A stretch of DNA of 34,149 bases. Origin: JAZDMK01 sp043800975 (GTDB lineage: Bacteria > Bacteroidota > Bacteroidia > Bacteroidales > JAHJDW01). Below, piece by piece: positions 7,387-17,600 of the stretch. Numbering within the stretch: the stretch's first letter is position 1; each line of letters begins with the position of its first letter. The notes under the pieces were generated by a model that saw nothing but the letters and a program-made list of their open reading frames with translations, ran no database searches and was not told the DNA's origin. The translations under genes and the position numbers were made by a program. The stretch covers positions 1 through 34,149 of the forward strand of contig JAZDMK010000175.1 of the NCBI GenBank assembly GCA_043800975.1. Direction: 5' to 3'.

Positions 7387-8577
7387 ATGAATAAAACAAT
7401 AAGGATCATGGTAAAAAATATTCTTGCAATAATTATAGCAGTAGTGCTGCTTTGGGGATGTAATGGTGGCAGCAGTTCCGATGAAGGTGTTATACTGAAA
7501 GGAACATTAACAAAATCATCCGACGGGCAGATGATCTATCTTGATCAACTTTCTCCCGACAAACGAATTCCGATGGATTCGACGACCGTGAAAAACGGCG
7601 AATTTATTTTTCAGTTCAAACCCAAGGGAATCAACTTTTATGTGCTTCGTTTTAACGAACAAAATTTTGTCACACTAATTATTGACAGCACGGAACATAT
7701 CGTTTTTAAAGCGGATGCCCGGGATCTTCCATCCAGTTATTCGGTTGAAGGTTCACCGGGTTCTGAACTCGTTCTTCAAGTTAATCAGAAATTAAAATCA
7801 ACCTACATTAAGATTGACTCTCTTCAACAGCTTGTTCAGGAAATGCAGAAAGACCCGAAATTCGACAAAAAGAAACCGGGTGTTGACTCAGCCTTTGTAA
7901 ATATTTTTCTGGAACACAGAAACTGGATGATTCAGTTTGTAAAAAAGAACGTGTCTTCCATGGCATGCCTTGTTGCGCTTTATCAGGAATGCGGCCGCAC
8001 GCCTGTGTTTGACACACAAAACGACTATGATCTTTATGTAAAAGTTGACAGTGCGCTGATGTCAAAATATCCTAATTCGGAACATTCAATCGCATTACAT
8101 AAGCAAGTAACCGATCTTAAAAAAACCATGGAAGAACGGATTAAACAGGAAAAAATGCTGGGTATCGGTTCTGTGGCACCTGATATCTCTCTGCCCAATC
8201 CCAAAGGCGATATTGTTTCTCTTTCTTCTTTCCGCGGAAAATATGTGCTGATCGATTTTTGGGCAGCCTGGTGTAAGCCTTGCCGAATGGAAAGCCCTAA
8301 TATGGTAAAACTTTATAAAAAGTTTAAACCAAAAGGTTTTGAAATTTTCAGTGTTTCGCTCGATAAAGAAAAAGCAAGCTGGGAAGCAGCCATCAAACAA
8401 GATAAACTTACCTGGACTCATGTGAGTGATTTGGGATACTGGAGTTCATCGGTTGTTAAACAATACAACATCGAATCCATTCCAATGACAGTCCTTTTGG
8501 ATAAAGAAGGAAAAATTGTAGCTAAGAATTTGCGCGGTGAAGAACTGGAGAAAGCTGTTCAAAGTCTGATAAAATAA
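7387..8577 (+). CDS. DUF4369-TlpA/ResA-type thioredoxin lipoprotein
   Basis: This 396-residue protein has a lipoprotein signal with lipobox LLWGC (Cys25). A DUF4369-like beta domain (about 35-135) follows (ILKGTLTKSSDGQMIYLDQL ... KNGEFIFQF). After a helical linker comes a thioredoxin fold of the AhpC/TSA-TlpA type (about 255-396) with DFWAAWCKPC, redox cysteines C296 and C299, and the cis-proline region IESIPMTVLL. Members reduce or shuffle disulfides in periplasmic proteins on a membrane anchor; the partner is not known here. It heads a tightly spaced operon (6 nt to the M1 gene). The start is uncertain: the promoter-like TAAGTTTG at 7375-7382 would suit the ATG at 7408 (MVKNILAII), which still leaves a valid lipoprotein signal. 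Confidence 0.9.
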   Translation: MNKTIRIMVKNILAIIIAVVLLWGCNGGSSSDEGVILKGTLTKSSDGQMIYLDQLSPDKRIPMDSTTVKNGEFIFQFKPKGINFYVLRFNEQNFVTLIIDSTEHIVFKADARDLPSSYSVEGSPGSELVLQVNQKLKSTYIKIDSLQQLVQEMQKDPKFDKKKPGVDSAFVNIFLEHRNWMIQFVKKNVSSMACLVALYQECGRTPVFDTQNDYDLYVKVDSALMSKYPNSEHSIALHKQVTDLKKTMEERIKQEKMLGIGSVAPDISLPNPKGDIVSLSSFRGKYVLIDFWAAWCKPCRMESPNMVKLYKKFKPKGFEIFSVSLDKEKASWEAAIKQDKLTWTHVSDLGYWSSSVVKQYNIESIPMTVLLDKEGKIVAKNLRGEELEKAVQSLIK

Positions 8578-8583
8578 ATTCTT

Positions 8584-11500
8584 GTGAACAACTGGCATTT
8601 CCGGCTTAGTACGGGGATTCTGCTTTTAGGAATTCTGTTTCCACTTTTTACATTTTCACAAAACACACTTTATTTTCAGCAGAAATCGGATATTACGATT
8701 GATGTGACGCTGGATGATGTAAATCATTTTTTACTCGGAAAAGAAAAAATAATGTATCAGAACAACAGTCCGGATACATTGAAAGAGCTATATTTTCATC
8801 TCTGGCCCAATGCGTATTCCAATTCAAACACAGCTCTTTCTAAACAATTGAAACAACAAGGTTCTTTTGATTCATATTCTGTAACCGAAGAAGGACGAGG
8901 CTTTATCGATAGTCTCAACTTCACGGTTAATGATAAAAAAATAATCTGGAAAACAGATTCTGCTACAATTGATATTTGTAAACTAATTCTGAATGATCCT
9001 TTATTACCGGGAAGCAGCATTATCATTCAAACTCCCTTTCGTGTAAAAATTCCAGACGCATATACTTCCCGCATGGGTCACGATGATCAGTCGTACCGGA
9101 TTACGCAATGGTATCCCAAGCCCGCTGTATATGATTGCTACGGCTGGCATGCATTCCCGTACCTTGAGCAAGGTGAGTTTTATTCCGAATTCGGAAACGT
9201 AACAGTTAACATAACTCTTCCGGAAAACTATGTAGTAGCTGCCAGCGGAAAGCTGCAAAATGATAACGAATCTATCTTTTTGGATTCACTCGCTGCAATA
9301 TCAAAAACTTTTGAATCATTCGGTTCGGATCCTGGATATAATTCTTCATCCAAAGAATTTAAAACCCTTACCTATAAAGCAGAAAATGTTCATGATTTTG
9401 CATGGTTTGCCAACAAGCGCTTTTTTGTAAAGAAAAATAATATTGTTCTGGAAAGTGGAAAAGCAATTACACTTTATTCTTTTTATCTTCCTGAAAACAG
9501 CCACAATTGGGCAAATTCAATTCAGTATATGGAAGACGGCATTCGATTTTATTCCAAAGTACTCGGGGATTATCCCTATGATGTTGCTTCCGCTGTTGAT
9601 GGTGACGATGCCGAAGGCGGCGGGATGGAATATCCGGGAATCGTTAGTATTGGAAATTTTGGGATAGAAAAAATGTTCGAGGAAATTCTGGTACATGAAC
9701 TCGGCCATATCTGGATATATGGCGCACTGGGAAGCAACGAGCGCGAGCATCCCTGGCTGGATGAAGGTGTGAATACCTATTACGAAAACCGATACATGTC
9801 CGAAAAATATTCGAACGCTTCCATTGCCCTTTATTTTAACAATGCATCCTGGACGAAAATTCCAGCTCTGCAACGCGTGCCTTTCCGGCGTATTCAGCAA
9901 TTAGCTTTACAGGGAATGTTAAGAAAAAACAATAATCAGGCGGCTAATCTGCATTCAGAAAATTATTCATCATCCAATTACAACTTGATCGTATACATGA
10001 AGACGGGCATGATGTTGCGGCATGTTGAGCAATATCTTGGAAAAACAGTTTTTGATCGCGCTATGCAAAAATACTATTCTGATTTTTGTTTCAAACATCC
10101 CTATACGGTTGATTTAAGACTGGCGCTGGAAGGAGAAAGCGGAAGAAAACTGGGTTGGTTTTTTGACACACTGATGAAGTCGGACAAAAAAGTAGATTAC
10201 AAAATTTTGAAAGTAAAACGCAAAAAAGATGTTCTGGTTGTAACGCTTAAAAACCGCAACGGTCTCGCTGTTCCGTTTTCACTAACGTATACTCAAAAAG
10301 GAAGTGACAGCGTTTTAAATAAAATCTGGATCAACGGTTTTACAAGTAAAATGTATCTAACCACAAATTATCTTGGAAAAGGAAAGTTGCTGATCGATGA
10401 AGAGTATTCATTACCCGAAATAAAAATTTCAAATAATTTTTCTTCTATAAAAGGTCTTTGTAAAAAATCAAAACCTATTCGTTTAAAATTTTTAGGCGAG
10501 CCGGAAGATCCATTTCATACACAGATCTTTTACGCACCCATTGTGGGATACAATCGTTATAACGGAATCATGGCCGGGTTATCTTTTTACAATTCCTTAT
10601 TTCCTTTCCGAAAATTAAATTGGATGATTTCACCCATGTATGGTTTCAATTCGAAAACATTGGCAGGTTCCGCATCACTTGAATATTCTGTTTTTCCGAA
10701 GAATAAAATTGTCGAAGAAATTCATTTTTCTCTTCCGTTAAGAAGCTATACCTACGATTACATTACAACATACGATATAATATATGAACCCCGTTTTTTC
10801 AAGGCTGCACCTGAATTACGGGTTGAGTTAGGAAATAACATTTCATGTAGTGGACGTTTCATTTTGCTGAAGACTGAGGAAATTAAATATCCCGCACCTA
10901 TGGAAAGCAGCTTGTTTGATACTACACATCTGTTTGGCATTTATAAAATTGAATACAATAAAAAAAATGCTGCTGCTCCTTTCGGTATAAAACTAAAAGT
11001 AGAACAGGGTGCTGATTTTCTAAAGTCTTCGATAACATCAGATGTTTTCATTTCATACAACGGTGAAAAGAAGGGGCTTTCTGTGCGTGCTTTTGCAGGC
11101 GGCTTCGTGTATCAGTCTAATTCCTATTATGGAGATTACAATTTCCGTATGTCTGGTTGGCAGGGCTATCGCGACTATTTGTATGAGGGAGTCTTTCCCG
11201 GGCGTTCAGAGTCAGATGGTATTTGGTCCAAACAGTTTATGGAAGAAGACGGTAATTTTAAAGTGCTGACATATCTCGGTCAAACCAATCACTGGCTGGC
11301 TTCTGTGAATGTTAAAACTTCTTTGCCGGGCAGGTTTCCTATAAAATTATTTGCCGACATTGGAACGTATGCGGATGCAGCAAATATTTCTCCCACAGGC
11401 AATACTATATTGTTTGATGCCGGCGTTATACTATCCATTATTCCAAATATGTTTGAAATTTACTTTCCTGTGGTTATGTCCGGCGATATGAAAGAAAACA

Positions 11501-11598
11501 GCAACCTTATAAACGAAACCTATCTTCAAAAAATTCGTTTTACGTTAAGTCTTGAAAAATTATCCCCGCTTAAACTTGTGAGAGGCATCGAATTTTAA
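8584..11598 (+). CDS. M1-family metallopeptidase with probable C-terminal outer-membrane beta-barrel
   Basis: The 1004-residue protein begins at a GTG, followed by a signal peptide (MNNWHFRLSTGILLLG...FTFS). The gluzincin core is clear: H371-E372-L-G-H375, with the third ligand E394 in WLDEG at canonical M1 spacing. GGGMEYPG (around 347-352) stands where aminopeptidases have GAMEN, and YMKTGMMLRHVEQYLG follows. From about residue 610 to the end there is no peptidase similarity. Instead there are alternating amphipathic strands rich in Tyr/Phe/Gly (YAPIVGYNRYNGIMAGLSFY, VRAFAGGFVYQS), ending in a terminal Phe (VRGIEF), as in outer-membrane barrels. It lacks a T9SS tail, so the barrel may be the anchor. 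Its stop codon overlaps the lpxH start by one base. Substrate unknown. Confidence 0.85.
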   Translation: MNNWHFRLSTGILLLGILFPLFTFSQNTLYFQQKSDITIDVTLDDVNHFLLGKEKIMYQNNSPDTLKELYFHLWPNAYSNSNTALSKQLKQQGSFDSYSVTEEGRGFIDSLNFTVNDKKIIWKTDSATIDICKLILNDPLLPGSSIIIQTPFRVKIPDAYTSRMGHDDQSYRITQWYPKPAVYDCYGWHAFPYLEQGEFYSEFGNVTVNITLPENYVVAASGKLQNDNESIFLDSLAAISKTFESFGSDPGYNSSSKEFKTLTYKAENVHDFAWFANKRFFVKKNNIVLESGKAITLYSFYLPENSHNWANSIQYMEDGIRFYSKVLGDYPYDVASAVDGDDAEGGGMEYPGIVSIGNFGIEKMFEEILVHELGHIWIYGALGSNEREHPWLDEGVNTYYENRYMSEKYSNASIALYFNNASWTKIPALQRVPFRRIQQLALQGMLRKNNNQAANLHSENYSSSNYNLIVYMKTGMMLRHVEQYLGKTVFDRAMQKYYSDFCFKHPYTVDLRLALEGESGRKLGWFFDTLMKSDKKVDYKILKVKRKKDVLVVTLKNRNGLAVPFSLTYTQKGSDSVLNKIWINGFTSKMYLTTNYLGKGKLLIDEEYSLPEIKISNNFSSIKGLCKKSKPIRLKFLGEPEDPFHTQIFYAPIVGYNRYNGIMAGLSFYNSLFPFRKLNWMISPMYGFNSKTLAGSASLEYSVFPKNKIVEEIHFSLPLRSYTYDYITTYDIIYEPRFFKAAPELRVELGNNISCSGRFILLKTEEIKYPAPMESSLFDTTHLFGIYKIEYNKKNAAAPFGIKLKVEQGADFLKSSITSDVFISYNGEKKGLSVRAFAGGFVYQSNSYYGDYNFRMSGWQGYRDYLYEGVFPGRSESDGIWSKQFMEEDGNFKVLTYLGQTNHWLASVNVKTSLPGRFPIKLFADIGTYADAANISPTGNTILFDAGVILSIIPNMFEIYFPVVMSGDMKENSNLINETYLQKIRFTLSLEKLSPLKLVRGIEF

Positions 11599-12347
11599 TG
11601 GCAGACAGAAAAAATATTTACTTCGCATCCGATTTTCATCTGGGTGTTCCAAATGAGGAAAGCAGCCGTGAGCGCGAGAAACAGATTGTGCGCTGGCTGG
11701 ATATTATCCGCCATGATGCGGCAGAAATTTTTCTGGTCGGTGATGTTTTTGATTTCTGGCACGAATACAAACACGTTGTTCCGCGCGGCTATGTGAGACT
11801 TCTTGGAAAACTTGCCGAGCTAACGGATGATGGAATTAAAATTTATTTTTTTGCAGGAAATCACGATCTGTGGTTAAAAGGATATTTAGAAAAAGAATTA
11901 AATCTTGAAATTCATCACAAACCATTTCAGTTTGAAAGAAACGGAAAAACTTTTTACGTAGCGCATGGCGACGGCCTCGGCCCCGGCGATCGCAAGTTCA
12001 AATTCATGAAGAGCTTTTTTACCAATCCTGTTTTGCAATGGATGTTTTCACGCGTTCACCCAAACTTTGCTGTTGGCCTTGCACGCTTTCTTTCCCGCAA
12101 AAGCAGAATGGCAAAAGGAAGAAAAGATGAAGAATTTTTAGGGGAAAAAGAATGGCTGATTGTTCACTCCAGAGAGCTTCTTTCAAAACAAAAAATTGAT
12201 TATTTTCTATATGGTCACCGGCATTTTCCAGTAGAATATCCATTGGGCAACGATGCCGTTTATTTCAATCTCGGAGACTGGGTTTACAACCAGTCGTATG
12301 TGAAGTTTGACGGTGAAAAAACAACACTCGCTTTTTTTAAGGATTAA
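11598..12347 (+). CDS. lpxH: UDP-2,3-diacylglucosamine diphosphatase (LpxH-type)
   Basis: The 249-residue calcineurin-like phosphoesterase has the metal-binding series D12-x-H14 (FASDFHLG), GD49VFDFWHEY, GN88H89D, HGDGLGPGD and the late GHRH. This matches LpxH, which splits UDP-2,3-diacylglucosamine to lipid X and UMP at the inner membrane during lipid A synthesis. Length is typical of the family. FWHEYKHVVPRGY is characteristic of the Bacteroidota versions. It starts in a TAATG overlap with the M1 gene, so translation is probably coupled. Another phosphoesterase specificity cannot be excluded from sequence alone. Confidence 0.85.
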   Translation: MADRKNIYFASDFHLGVPNEESSREREKQIVRWLDIIRHDAAEIFLVGDVFDFWHEYKHVVPRGYVRLLGKLAELTDDGIKIYFFAGNHDLWLKGYLEKELNLEIHHKPFQFERNGKTFYVAHGDGLGPGDRKFKFMKSFFTNPVLQWMFSRVHPNFAVGLARFLSRKSRMAKGRKDEEFLGEKEWLIVHSRELLSKQKIDYFLYGHRHFPVEYPLGNDAVYFNLGDWVYNQSYVKFDGEKTTLAFFKD

Positions 12348-12370
12348 TTTCATCATTAAATATCCCTGCG

Positions 12371-12760
12371 ATGCTCGTGTTTCTGAACATCTTTTTTATT
12401 GTCTTTCACACTTTATTTTTACTTTTTAATGTATTCGGCTGGATCTGGAAAAAAACCAGAAAATGGAATTTAGTCTGTCTCCTGCTTACTGCATTCTCAT
12501 GGTTTGTAATTGGCTTCTGGCACGGCTGGGGGTATTGCATCTGCACCGACTGGCACTGGCAGGTGCGTGAGCAAATGGGCATTCTCGACCGCTCGGATTC
12601 TTACACACATTTTTTATTGTATCAGCTGACAGGCATTGATGCAGACAGAGCGTTCATGGATAATTTTACTGCAATTGCTTTTTTTGTTTGTTTTGTGCTT
12701 AGCATTGTACTAAATATTCTTGATTTCATTCGTAGAAAAAAAGTCAAAGGTGCTGGATGA
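12371..12760 (+). CDS. DUF2784 family membrane protein
   Basis: This small 129-residue protein has three or four hydrophobic helices (about 3-23, 32-52 and 98-118 are clear). The family signature is the aromatic stretch GWGYCICTDWHWQVREQMG after the second helix. The DUF2784 family has no established function. The basic C-terminus (FIRRKKVKGAG) is probably cytoplasmic. It lies 23 nt after lpxH and 10 nt before the TSUP permease, in the same operon, so an envelope role is plausible but unproven. Confidence 0.8.
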   Translation: MLVFLNIFFIVFHTLFLLFNVFGWIWKKTRKWNLVCLLLTAFSWFVIGFWHGWGYCICTDWHWQVREQMGILDRSDSYTHFLLYQLTGIDADRAFMDNFTAIAFFVCFVLSIVLNILDFIRRKKVKGAG

Positions 12761-12770
12761 TTTTTTACAT

Positions 12771-13544
12771 ATGAGCTGGGAAATTGTGCTGTTACTTGTT
12801 TGCAGCGGCATTCTCGTAGGCTTTATAAATACACTTGCCGGAAGCGGAACGATCATCAGTATTTCTGTCTTCGTATTTTTAGGACTTCCAGTAACCGTTG
12901 CAAACGGCACACACCGCGTGGCTGTAATCTTTCAGAATCTTGTTGCCGTGCACGCTTTTAAAAAACAAAAAGTATTAGATACACGAAAAGGCCTGTGGCT
13001 TGCCATACCCGTTGTTATTGGCTCGGTGCTGGGTGCTTTCATTGCCGTAAAAATCAATGAAGATGCAATGGAAAAAGTGGTGGGCATTGTGATGTTGATC
13101 ATGCTCTTTTTTATTTTTTATAAACCGGGACGCTGGCTAAAAGAAGACCGGGAGCGCACTGCAAAGCCAGTACAATGGTGGGAATACGGACTTTATTTTT
13201 TAATGGGCGTGTATGGCGGATTCATCCACATTGGTGTAGGCATATTTATGCTGGTTACACTGGTGCTTAATTCCGGATATGATCTGGTTAAAGCCAATGC
13301 TATAAAAAATCTACTTGTTTTGCTTTATGTTCCTTTTGCATTATTTATTTTTATCATAAGCGGGATGGTGAATTTCAGTTATGGCCTTGTGCATGCTGTG
13401 GGCAATATGATCGGTGCCTGGCTTGCGACCCGATATGCTGTAAAGTGGGGCGCTGATTTTGTTCGCTGGGTTCTTGTCGTTGTCATCATTGGTGCAGTCG
13501 GTAAATTTCTCGGTATCTATGAATATTTCGGTTTGATGATTTGA
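12771..13544 (+). CDS. TSUP (TauE/SafE) family permease
   Basis: This 257-residue protein from the ATG at 12771 is almost entirely hydrophobic, with about eight helices in two halves. The first half has LVGFINTLAGSGTIISISVF and the loop NGTHRVAVIFQN. The second has the matching GVYGGFIHIGVGIFMLVTLV and NAIKNLLVLLY. That internal duplication is the TSUP hallmark. Members export sulfite, sulfoacetate or related organosulfur anions; no sulfur genes are nearby, so the substrate is open. The frame is open 17 codons earlier (12720) but that would overlap the DUF2784 gene by 41 nt; the chosen start leaves a 10-nt gap. No terminator follows. Confidence 0.88.
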   Translation: MSWEIVLLLVCSGILVGFINTLAGSGTIISISVFVFLGLPVTVANGTHRVAVIFQNLVAVHAFKKQKVLDTRKGLWLAIPVVIGSVLGAFIAVKINEDAMEKVVGIVMLIMLFFIFYKPGRWLKEDRERTAKPVQWWEYGLYFLMGVYGGFIHIGVGIFMLVTLVLNSGYDLVKANAIKNLLVLLYVPFALFIFIISGMVNFSYGLVHAVGNMIGAWLATRYAVKWGADFVRWVLVVVIIGAVGKFLGIYEYFGLMI

Positions 13545-13557
13545 TATCTTTTTCAGT

Positions 13558-13565
13558 TACTTTTG
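13558..13565 (+). promoter_or_regulatory. Bacteroidota -7 box TACTTTTG with upstream TTTG
   Basis: An exact TAnnTTTG match lies 19 nt before the asparaginase ATG, and a TTTG at 13532-13535 lies 22 nt upstream of it as a candidate -33 element inside the end of the TSUP gene. It suggests the asparaginase can be transcribed separately from the operon. Confidence 0.6.
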
Positions 13566-13584
13566 TTTTTCCAATTTCCCAACT

Positions 13585-14589
13585 ATGAAAAATTTACTTT
13601 TAACTATTATTGTATTTGTAATTTCTCTTTCACAGGGAATGGCACAATCTACGCGTGTTCAGAGCGATTTTGTGATTGTCATTCACGGCGGTGCCGGGAA
13701 CATTTCTCCGCAAAACATTAATGGAGAAATTGAACAACAATATCGTAAGGCACTGGATTCGGCGCTTTCCATCGGCAGTAAAATTCTGGTCAACGGGGGT
13801 ACTGCATTGGATGCCGTTGAAAAAATTATCAACTTCATGGAAGACTGCCCCTTGTTTAACGCAGGAAAAGGCGCGGTATATACTGCTGATGGTGTTGCAG
13901 AACTGGATGCATCCATCATGGACGGGAGCAATCTGAAAGCAGGCTCCGTAGCGGGATTACGGCACATTAAAAATCCGATTTCATTAGCACGCACTGTCAT
14001 GGAAAAATCGGAACACGTGATGATGGTCGGACGTGGTGCTGAACTTTTCGCACAGAAGCAGGGATTTGACTGGGTTGACACAACTTATTTCTATACAAAG
14101 AAAAGTTGGGATGCTTATCAGAAAGCGAAGAAAAGTCAACCGGCCCCTTTAAAAACGAATCTTCCTGACAAGCATGGTACTGTAGGTGTTGTAGTTCTCG
14201 ACAACAATGGAAATCTGGCTGCAGGAACTTCTACCGGCGGAATGATGATGAAGAAATTCGGGCGTGTGGGTGATTCTCCCATCATTGGTGCAGGGACCTA
14301 TGCAAACAACAAAACCTGCGCTGTTTCTTGCACAGGGCATGGCGAATATTTTATCAGAAATGTTGTCGCGTATGATTTATCCGCGATGATGGAATACGGA
14401 AATATTTCACTGAATGATGCTGCAAAAAAAATCATTCATGAAAAATTAAAAACACAGGGCGGTGAAGGCGGCTTGATTGCTGTAGATGCAAAAGGAAACA
14501 TCGCCATGGAATTCAACAGCAAAGGAATGTTTCGAGGGTATGTGAAACAGAACGGTGAGAAAAAAGTTTTTCTTTTTATAGATAAATAA
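13585..14589 (+). CDS. Isoaspartyl peptidase/L-asparaginase (Ntn hydrolase), exported
   Basis: The 334-residue precursor has a signal peptide (MKNLLLTIIVFVISLSQGMAQ). The family-2 asparaginase fold follows: IHGGAGNISP, ALDAVEKIINFMEDCPLFNAGKGA and ELDASIMDG in the alpha part. The autocleavage site is at G198-T199 in DKHGTVGVVVLD, with Thr199 becoming the N-terminal nucleophile of the beta chain. The beta part has AAGTSTGGMMMKKFGRVGDSP and GAGTYAN. These enzymes self-process and hydrolyse isoaspartyl dipeptides and asparagine. The signal places it in the periplasm, where it may help peptide use or remove damaged residues. It has its own promoter box and a strong shared terminator downstream. 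Confidence 0.93.
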   Translation: MKNLLLTIIVFVISLSQGMAQSTRVQSDFVIVIHGGAGNISPQNINGEIEQQYRKALDSALSIGSKILVNGGTALDAVEKIINFMEDCPLFNAGKGAVYTADGVAELDASIMDGSNLKAGSVAGLRHIKNPISLARTVMEKSEHVMMVGRGAELFAQKQGFDWVDTTYFYTKKSWDAYQKAKKSQPAPLKTNLPDKHGTVGVVVLDNNGNLAAGTSTGGMMMKKFGRVGDSPIIGAGTYANNKTCAVSCTGHGEYFIRNVVAYDLSAMMEYGNISLNDAAKKIIHEKLKTQGGEGGLIAVDAKGNIAMEFNSKGMFRGYVKQNGEKKVFLFIDK

Positions 14590-14602
14590 ATGTACCACGA
14601 AA

Positions 14603-14629
14603 AAAGGCTGTTCATGATGAACAGCCTTT
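14603..14629. terminator. Bidirectional intrinsic terminator
   Basis: AAAGGCTGTTCAT (14603-14615) and ATGAACAGCCTTT (14617-14629) are perfect reverse complements around one base; in RNA the loop opens to several bases. It sits between the convergent stops of the asparaginase and the SprB-repeat gene. The U-run is better on the reverse strand. Confidence 0.85.
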
Positions 14630-14653
14630 CTCATTTAATTATTCTTTATTTAC

Positions 14654-17600
14654 TTAACGCATAATTACTAATCGTTTCAGCAGAACATCCTTTCCGGCTT
14701 TCACCTTCACAAGATAAACCCCTTGTCCGGCGCCCGACAGATCAATCTGAATTTTGCCTGAAAGTGTATTGTCATTCCGGTTAGAATAAACTAATTCTCC
14801 GATCGGATTGTATACAAAAATCTCGAGATCACTTTGTGAATTCAGGCGCCATGTAACATAAAACATTCCATTAGCCGGATTCGGGAAAAGCTGCACATTC
14901 ATCATATTGTCTGCTTCTCCGATAAAATCTATCCCGCCTACAGTAAATATTTGTGTGTAGCTGCAACCCGCAGAATCAGAAACTGTAACCGTATAACTTC
15001 CGGGCAAAATATTAATAAGATTTTGCGATGTAGCACCGGTACTCCAATTATAGTAAAGCGTTGTTGTTGATCCGCTGAAAACGGGCGTCAGCATTATACT
15101 TCCATCAGGACAAGTCATACATGTTGCTTGTGTTACCACTGTATCAATATCAAAGAGACTCGGAGTGCTTAGCACTGTGAATGATTCTGTCGCCTGACAA
15201 CCGTTGGCATCTATTATCGTAATCGAATATATTCCCGCTGACAGATTGCTTGCCATTAATGTGGCTTGTGGTGGCACTGTGTTCCACAAATAAGTGTAAG
15301 GCGTTGTTCCACCCGTTTGGAATGGAGAGATATTCCCATTCGACATACCACAATATTCATTATTTACAAATCCGGCAGGAATGGCAAGGTTACCGGAATC
15401 CAGCGGTACAACGTAGTTTCCAAATTGTCTGCAGCCACTGGCATCGGTAATTGTTACAGCATAAATTCCTGCTGAAATGCCCGAAATGAATGTTGTATCT
15501 GCGCTGTTACTCCAGAGATACGTGTAAGGTCCGACACCACCGCTTGCTTCAACAAACACAGCTCCGCCGCTGTTGGTGCATATTTCACCAACAATAGAAT
15601 CCGTAACAGCAAGTCCGTTGGTTTTGTTGGGAACAAAATAAGATTGTGTCAAAGGACAAAGATGTGTATCGTAAACCGTAACCGTATAGGTAGCTGAAGG
15701 CACATTGCTGATGTCTTCTGTAATTGCTCCATTACTCCATAAGTATGTGTAGGGCGCTGTTCCTCCACCAACTGAAATATTTACTGCACCTGTTGAATCT
15801 CCACAATAGGTTGTATCGATCAGCGTTGTTCCTATTGCATACGATGCCGCAAGGTTAATAATGGTATAGGTTTGCGTGCGTTCACATCCGATGTTGTCAT
15901 AGACTGTTACCGTATAGGAACCCGCAGCGATATTACTAATATCTTCGGTAGTTGCTGCATTGGACCATGTGTAATGATAAGGAATTGTACCACCGGCAAC
16001 ACTTATATCAATGGATCCGGTTGATGTGCCGCAGTAATCATCGGTAACGACAGCACCTGAAACAGCTAGTGTTCCCAGAGCATTATTAATAACAAAATTC
16101 ATGGTATCACTACAGTTGTTTGCATCCGTGACAATGACACTGTAATTACCAGCCTGTAGATTGTTCAACGAATTTGAATTCTCAACGATCGCAGGACAAT
16201 CTGAAGCCATTGCGTATGTGAGCAAATCGTTGGGATTTGCACCACTGCTGTATATGGAAACACCATCTGCATCCAGCAATTCATAAATATTTCTGAAGTC
16301 ATTGGATGCCGCATGATAAATCAGTTTGATACTATCGCCTGAGCAAACAGGAAGATTAATATTCAGTGAATTTTCACCGGTGGCTAACGTATGATTTGAT
16401 AGCACTCCATCTACAATTGCATCCACACTGGCGCCATTCCAGCCGGAGCCCATGCCGCCATTCGTTCTGTACAAATGCAATGTATAATTACAACATGGAA
16501 TACTTGTTCCTGTGCTCCATGTGTATGTTAACGGTTCCGTACCTGATGCTGTAATCGTGATTGAGCCATTGCTGTTTCCGCATATTTCATCTGTAATGAC
16601 TGAAGATGTAATGGCAACAGCTGGAGTGGAAGATATAGCATAGGTTTCACTGATATGACATCCGGCAGCATCGGTAACCATTACGGTATAATTACCTCCT
16701 GAAATCCCGCTCAGATCCTGTGTTGTAGCATTGTTGCTCCAAAGATAAGCAAGTGGCAATGTTCCGCCGTTAACCGTCAGATCTATCATTCCGTTCGATA
16801 ATCCACAGGATGCAATATTTTCGGTAGCACTCAATTGAATATTTCCCGGATTGTTTGAAACAGAGGAAGAATAACTGAGACTGCATCCATTGTTATCCGT
16901 TGTAGTGCAGGAATACACGCCCGCATGTAGGTTGTTCAAATCCTGCGTGTGCAAACCTGTGCTCCAAGTGTAGCTTAAAGGAACAGTTCCACCCGAGAGA
17001 GTGATGTTAATATTCCCTGTTCCATCTCCGCAATTTTCATTATTAGAAATAATCGAAACCAAATTAAAATTTCCCGGATTGTCGGAAACATGCAGTGTTC
17101 CTGTGTAAACTTTACAACCGTTTGCATCCGTAACTGTCGCGGAATAATTCCCTTGGTTTAAACCGGAAATATTTTGTGTGATCGCTGCATTGCTCCATAA
17201 ATAGGTATAAGGTGTCGCTCCTCCGCTAACAGTAAGCGTTACAGAACCACTGTTGTTGTTGCAGGTTTCATCGGCAACAGCTACGTTAGCAAGTGCAAGT
17301 GTACCTGAAGAAGTACTAACCGTATATGTGTGAACCAGTGTGCAGCCGGTGTTATCTGTAATCGTTACTGTGTAATTGGCAGCAGTAAGATTGCTTAAAT
17401 CTTCTGTTGTTGCAGCGTTGCTCCACAGGAAAGTGTACGGTGATGTACCTCCTGTAACGGTCATATTAATTTCTCCGTTTGCGGAAGTGCACAATGCATC
17501 TGTTATAAAAGCCGTTTGGTTCATCGTTCCTGATGTATTTCCAATAAGCGCAGGTCCTAATAAAACTTTACATCCTGTCTGATCGGTAACGGTACAACTG

